This document shows, one piece after another, positions 59,210 to 64,000 of a stretch of DNA of 64,000 nt (positions within the stretch are counted from its first letter, which is position 1; the number at the start of each line of letters is the position of its first letter). The position numbers and the translations under genes are program-made. The stretch comes from Artemia franciscana. Taxonomy: Eukaryota; Arthropoda; Branchiopoda; Anostraca; Artemiidae. Below the pieces are notes generated by a model, which saw only the letters and a program-made list of their open reading frames with translations, was not told the origin of the DNA and did no database searches. The stretch covers positions 44,827,687 to 44,891,686 of the forward strand of contig NC_088863.1 in assembly GCF_032884065.1 (NCBI RefSeq), in the 5' to 3' direction.

Positions 59210-60780
59210 GAATATTTTAGCAAACTGTAGTAAGGAGCGTGACTGCTCAATAGTAAGCGAAACTCTAAAAAACGGAATTTCGATACCAATATGTACATCA
59301 GAGGAATTGGATTTTTGCGCTGATTTTAAGTGCATAATTTTCATCAATTTTTGTATTACCAATCAAAGGTTACGATCCTGAGAAAATTTTTCTTATTATC
59401 GAAAAAAGGGAAAACACCCCCTAAAAGTTATTTAATGATGAAAATCACACCGTCGGATTCAGCGTATAAGAAAATCCTGCTGTAGAAGTTTCAAGCTCTT
59501 ATCTGCAAAAATGTGGAATTTTGTATTTTTTGCCAGAAGAAAGACTAAGGATGAGTGTTTATTTGTTTATTTGTTTTTTTTGGGGGCGAATCCTCTCATA
59601 TACGTAATAAAAATATACAAATATAGAAGTTTATTGGATAAGTTAATTTGTAAGTTACGTATATTTATTACTAATAAAAACGTTCTTAAAATAAAATTAA
59701 AAGTTCTAGTGGACTTTTTAAGTAGCCCAAAAAATTGGAGGGCAACTAGGCCCCCTAGTTGCCCTCCATTTAGGCCTGGTCCATTTTTCTCAAAACCATC
59801 CGATCAAAACTTTGAGGAAGCCATTTAGCCAAAATTAATAAAATTAATATGCAAACTTCGTTTTAATTATTCATGTACGGTGAGCCTAAATCAAAATCTG
59901 CATTAATTTAAAAACATTCAGAAATTAAATAGAAAAAAAACAAGTTTTTCAACTAAAACTAAGGAGCAGCATTAAAACTTAAAACGAACAGAAATTTTAT
60001 GCATATGAGGAGTTTTGCCCATCCTCAATACCTCACTCTTCGCGCTAAAGTATTTTTCAGCAGTTTCAAAAAAACTATTTATTCTAATTAAACGGCCTTT
60101 GTGATTCAGGGGTCATTCTTAAAGAATTGAAACAAAATAAAACTTTAGTGTAGAGAGCGAGGTATTAACGAGGGGACGAACCCCCTCATATGCGTAATAA
60201 TAATATACGAATATAGAAGTGCGTTACATAAGTTTATTTTGCGAGTTACGTATATTTATTACTAATAAAAATGCTCGTAAATAAAAAAAAATGTAGTGAC
60301 TTTTTTAAGTGACCAAAATTGGAAGGCAACTAGACTCCCTCCCCCGCCCCTTTTTTCTCAAAACCGTCCGGTCAAAACCTTGACAAAATTTGCACAATTA
60401 ATGTGCAAATTTTGTCTTAATTATTCACGTGCGTTGAGCCAACATTAAAATCTGCATTAATTCAAAAACGTTCAGAAATTAAATATAAAAAAACAAGTTT
60501 TTTTAACTGAAAGTAAGGAGCGACAATTAAACTTAAAACGAACAGAAATTATTTCTAATATGAAAGGGGCTGTCTCCTCCTCAATGCCCCGCTCTTTACG
60601 CTAAAGTTTGACTCTTTCTCACAGCTCCACTTTTAAAGCAATAAAACAATTTAGCGTAAAGATCGGGGCATTGAGGAGGGGACAGTCCCTTTCATATGCA
60701 GAATAACTTCTGTTCGTTTTAAGTTTTTATGCTGCTCCTTCCTTTCAGTTAAAAAAATCTTGTTTTTTTTATTTAATAAA
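59210..60780 (+). mobile_element. F1 element with internal deletion and duplicated module
   Basis: The left end (AACTGTAGTAAGGAGCG) is at about 59223. At about 59580 the consensus jumps from the T-rich stretch straight to 'GGGGCGAATCCTCTCATA', deleting about 0.4 kb or more. The first palindrome lies at about 59985-60200 and a second at about 60483-60770. The segment 'GTACGTATA..TTACTAATAAAA' plus 'GGAGGGCAACTAG' occurs twice (59640-59880 and 60230-60440), an internal duplication. Inside, 59735-59770 is a small perfect palindrome around 'GGCCCCCTAGTTGCC'. Confidence 0.75.
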
Positions 60781-62130
60781 GAAACGGCTTTTTCTCTTGA
60801 AAGAAAGATCCAGCTTTGAGATTATCCTAGTAAGGAAACCATTTCCACGGGTGGAGACAGGATTTTTCTTTCCAACTTACCATGGGTGGTGAAACTTAGG
60901 AAACTACCTTAAAATTAAAAGGAATGAAAATTTAAAAACTGTAGTGCGACAGTAATTCCACCTACCTTAGGTATAGTTTCGTCTCTTTGGCTGCATTTTG
61001 TTAAAAAGTCTTAAAGAAAGGGGACCATAGTAAGAAAAAGAATTTTATTTAATTATTTAAATGAAAAAGCACTGCGACATTCTAGAAAGTCTTTGATTTA
61101 AGGAGGGGGTATCCTCCTTCCCTTATAAACCCCTGAGTAGCGTTTTTTCTAAAATGGTTTTCTCTTTTTCGAAACTCTTAAATTACTTTGTGTTATTGAA
61201 GAAGGTCTTATAGGCACATTTTCAAATTAAGGAATACTGTCTTGGTCGTTTATATTGCTGTTATATCTTTTCACATCTTATTTTGCTGCTACAGTAGTCT
61301 TATCACCGACATAAAATTGGCAATAATGTCGGTAATAAACTAAAGCTATGAATGGGTACAATAAATCCTGATGTCGGATGTTCTTTATCCAGCACTGTGT
61401 CTATTAAACCCCATTTAACGTTTTTAACATTTATTTAAATTGTTACACCCTTTAATAAACATGAAATACTATAAATTCTGTTTTAGCTGGGGAATTACTA
61501 CTCAAAATTATGATTTACAGGTGGAACATTGTGGCCTACATCCTTGGTTTCAATTCTTTTATCAGTTAATTAAAGTGGAATAGGATGGTTATCAGTTGGA
61601 ACATCTGCTTGCTTCCCTATTATGGCTAACTTATTTATACAGTTATTGACAAAAAATTAAGAAGACACGGTTTATGATTTACCAAAGATTAAACCGTTCA
61701 TATTATCTTGTGTGTATCACAATGTTCGCAGCATAGAGATATATTCGGTTCTTATTTTGTAGTTCATCACTAATTCTCTTGTTGCATACGGATTATGCGG
61801 ATGGTGTCATATTTGTTTTTTAAAGTAATAATATATGCGTATGTAGCTTCGTTGGTAGTTCATTAATTCATACTATATAAAATAAACCAAAGATTTCTAT
61901 AAGGTCAGCTAACCTGTAAGCAGAGATAATAAAGTTAATTAATTACACTATTTTATCGGAAATACATGCATAAAAATAAAACAAACAAGAGGGAGAAGCA
62001 AAGAGAAGAAAAGGAGCAGAGAAGGAAACAAAATAATTCAGAATTTTCATCAAAAATAGTTTTTAATTCTTAGGAATGCTTCTTAATAAAACAGGAATGC
62101 TTTCTTATAAGATGAATGCTTTCTTAATAA
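60781..62130. other. Intergenic/intronic, no recognised feature
   Basis: No coding frame over 60 codons and no repeat family recognised in about 1.35 kb; this is the longest feature-free stretch of the window. Confidence 0.4.
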
Positions 62131-62525
62131 AATTAAATAAAAAAAACATGTTATTTTAACTCAAAGTAAGGAGCGCCATTAAAACTTAAAACAAACAGAA
62201 ATTATTCCGTATATGAAAGGGGCTGTCCCCTTCTCAACGCCCCGCTCTTTACGCTAAAATTTTTTATTGTTTTAAAAAGTAGACTCTTGAGAAAGAGTCA
62301 AACTTTAGCGTAAAAAGCAGGGCGTTGAGGACAGGCAGCCTCTTTCATATATGGAATAATTTCTGTTTGTTTTAAGTTTTATTGTCTCTCCTTACTTTCA
62401 GTTAAAAAAAACTTGCTTTTTATCTAATTTCTAAACGTTTTTGAATTAATGCAGGTTTTGATTTTGGCTTACCTTACATGAATGATTAAAACGGAATTTG
62501 CATATTAATTTTACCTTTTTTGACA
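62130..62525. mobile_element. Isolated F1 terminal palindrome
   Basis: Arms at about 62130-62258 and 62300-62425, then about 100 bp of inverted F1 interior (62425-62525). The copy-specific variants CAAACAG/CTGTTTG and ATTATTCC/GGAATAAT are shared by both arms. Confidence 0.75.
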
Positions 62526-62559
62526 ATAGTTAGTAGTTGTGACATTGTCTCCATGTATA

Positions 62560-62747
62560 CGAATTAAAAAAAAAAAAAACTAATTTTTTTAGCTGGAAGT
62601 AAGGAGCGACATTAAAACTTAAAACGAACAGAAATTACTCCGTATATGAAATGAGTTGTCCCCTCCGCAATCCCTCGCTCTTTACGCTAAAGCTTTTAAC
62701 TGTTTTAAAAAGTAGAATTGTGGCAGAGTCAAACTTGCAACGCTCCT
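62560..62747. mobile_element. Miniature F1 derivative
   Basis: Left: AGCTGGAAGTAAGGAGCGAC, the palindrome-side end. Right: CGCTCCTTACTACAG, the complement of the F1 left end. The 188 bp piece therefore keeps both kinds of terminal block and only half a palindrome, as expected of a MITE made by internal deletion. Confidence 0.65.
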
Positions 62748-62754
62748 TACTACA

Positions 62755-63829
62755 GGCTATTTCTGAGCAAATGTTTTAAAACCCGTTTATTGGGGTCGCT
62801 ACATGGATGACGTAATTCACTTTGGAATTACGGGGAAAGTGAACTTCGGGGTTTCTTAGAGCATCTTAATACTTATGATAGAAATTTGCTCTTTACCCTA
62901 GAAATTGAAAGTAAATTACCGTATTTAGATGTTTTAATTATTCGTAATACTGATAAACTGAAATTTACTATCTACAAAAAAACAACACAAAACAATAGAT
63001 ATCTTCATTTTATCATCCCCCATAAGTTAAAAGAGCAGTTGTAACTTCTCTCATTGATCGTGCCCTGAATATTTGCTCCCATTCGTATATTAATACAAAA
63101 ATAAATTTGATCAGAGATATTCTTTTTTGTAATGGTTACTCCATTCCTTTTATCAATAATATATTTAATAGTAGAATTTAAAGTCATTCCTGTAAAATAG
63201 AGGATATATCCCAATGTGAGGCTTCTGATAAACCCTTAAATATTATCTATCTTCCGTATTTTCCAAAAATCACAACAAAATTAAAAAATGTTCGCACAAA
63301 AAATAATCTGTATGTAATTTTCACTAATAACTTTAAAATAAGAAATTTCTTAAACTCCAGTAAAGATAAGACCCCAGTTACTCGCCAAAGAGGGGCTTAT
63401 CAAATTCCCTGTGATTGTGACAACTACTATGGTGGCAGGACCCATCAGAATCTAGAAAAACGGCTACACTAGCATAAAGAAGACATTGACAAAGCATTAC
63501 TTTCTAATAGTTTTAATAACTCCTTTGATTTTGCTCTAGCCTGGCATATATTTAATAAGCCTTCCAACACAATACTTTTTGAAAAATCTTCTCTCCTTAA
63601 TAAGGCTTTGGGGATAAAACAGGTGGTTCGGGAAATAATCGAAATTAGTCTCAAGATAAATAATAATATCTCTTTAAATAGGGACTTAGGAGAGCGTTCA
63701 CTAGATTCTTTATACTCAAATTTAATTAAAAATGATCTAACAAAATATTTTACTAAATCAATTTATAATAATATTGAAAGAGTTGACAAAAAGGCCTTTG
63801 AGGCAAGGTGCCAAAAAAAGGAAAACTAG
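62755..63829 (+). pseudogene. Penelope-like element: RT end plus GIY-YIG endonuclease, 5'-truncated
   Basis: It begins inside the RT palm: VYWGRYMDDVIHFGITGKVN (62785-62845), with YMDD intact. After shifts come thumb-type blocks (HFIIPHKLKEQL-like, SLIDRALNICSHSYIN, LIRDILFCNGYSIPFINNI, and IIYLPYFPKITTKLKNVRT near 63240-63300). Then comes the endonuclease: GAYQIPCDCDNYYGGRTHQN (about 63397-63456), where GAY and YYG stand for GIY and YIG, with the CDC pair known from Penelope enzymes. The C-terminus is open at 63608-63829 (LGIKQVVREIIEISLKINNN, SLDSLYSNLIKNDLTKYF). Several frameshifts and a stop after KRLH make it inactive. The minus-strand frames here are shadows. Confidence 0.88.
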
Positions 63830-64000
63830 CCATGAGAACTTGTATTTAAATATTTTTGTTCTGTTTGATTTGAATGAATTTATCGTCTCGCATCATTTTA
63901 TTTAGCAGTCCTGTTTGAACTACGTTGAACTAAGGATGCTAGGGCTGTTTCAAAAAGTTTTTTAAAAACATTTTTAGTTATAATTCTCCCATTTTGATGT
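63830..64000. other. 3' flank of the Penelope-like element
   Basis: AT-rich; may hold the element's 3' UTR. No boundary is visible before the window ends. Confidence 0.3.

Noticed and set aside
57079-64000. Homeodomain exon of the NK6-like gene
   Set aside because: No frame encoding a WFQNRR-type helix was found on the + strand; it presumably lies outside the window.

Overview
This window looks like AT-rich, repeat-dense animal DNA, most likely arthropod (an inference). The evidence is short exons in a sea of non-LTR retrotransposons, a Penelope-like element, Helitrons, hAT elements, foldback/inverted-repeat elements and long CA, AT and minisatellite arrays. There are no operons, bacterial gene clusters, CRISPR arrays or rRNA genes. 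Almost every long reading frame is mobile-element debris with frameshifts and stops.

Host gene. On the + strand, two reading frames look like host exons: one ends at a strong splice donor at 50989, the other runs from about 56706 or 56725 to 56959. The second encodes an eh1-like repressor motif (NPHSIDYLLNRP) followed by a YW...GLQ...AWRERL block. That arrangement matches the region just before the homeodomain in NK6-class homeobox proteins (Nkx6/HGTX). The homeodomain itself is not in the window, so if the assignment is right the gene continues past 64000.

Layout. 0.5-2 kb: foldback element with C/G-rich arms. 2.35-4.8 kb: element 'M1' carrying about 290 bp minisatellite units. 5.4-12.9 kb: one copy of a 1.7 kb inverted-repeat element ('F1'), then a three-level nest (Helentron-like element inside F1 inside an RTE-like retrotransposon), then another degraded RT. 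13-17.4 kb: degenerate AT-rich arrays interrupted by a deletion-derivative Helitron with a clear 3' hairpin and CTAG end. 17.45-19.15 kb: F1. 20.75-21.05 kb: tRNA-related SINE with 12 bp target duplications. 22.16-23.02 kb: CA microsatellite. 23-26 kb: about 270 bp minisatellite ('M2') interrupted by an RTE-like RT. 26.57-33.85 kb: 7 kb inverted-repeat structure enclosing a two-ORF non-LTR element, a smaller foldback and a hAT fragment. 34.5-40.4 kb: about 88 bp tandem array, then a second RTE-like element split by an F1 copy with a 5 bp target duplication. 40.9-45.4 kb: M1 followed by a broken hAT transposase gene. 46-50 kb: F1 fragment, M1, microsatellites. 50.5-57 kb: putative NK6 exons with M1, C/G-rich arrays, an AT microsatellite and F1 in the intron. 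57-64 kb: more repeats, F1 copies and a truncated Penelope-like element with GIY-YIG domain.

Most notable: the F1 family's long palindromes, in which the two arms of each copy share copy-specific changes; the nested insertions, one of which restores the host element's reading frame when removed; the UAAUG stop-start overlap between ORF1 and ORF2 of the non-LTR element; and a 41 bp filler copy at the deletion junction in the Helitron helicase gene. All family names come from motif recognition only; no database search was possible.
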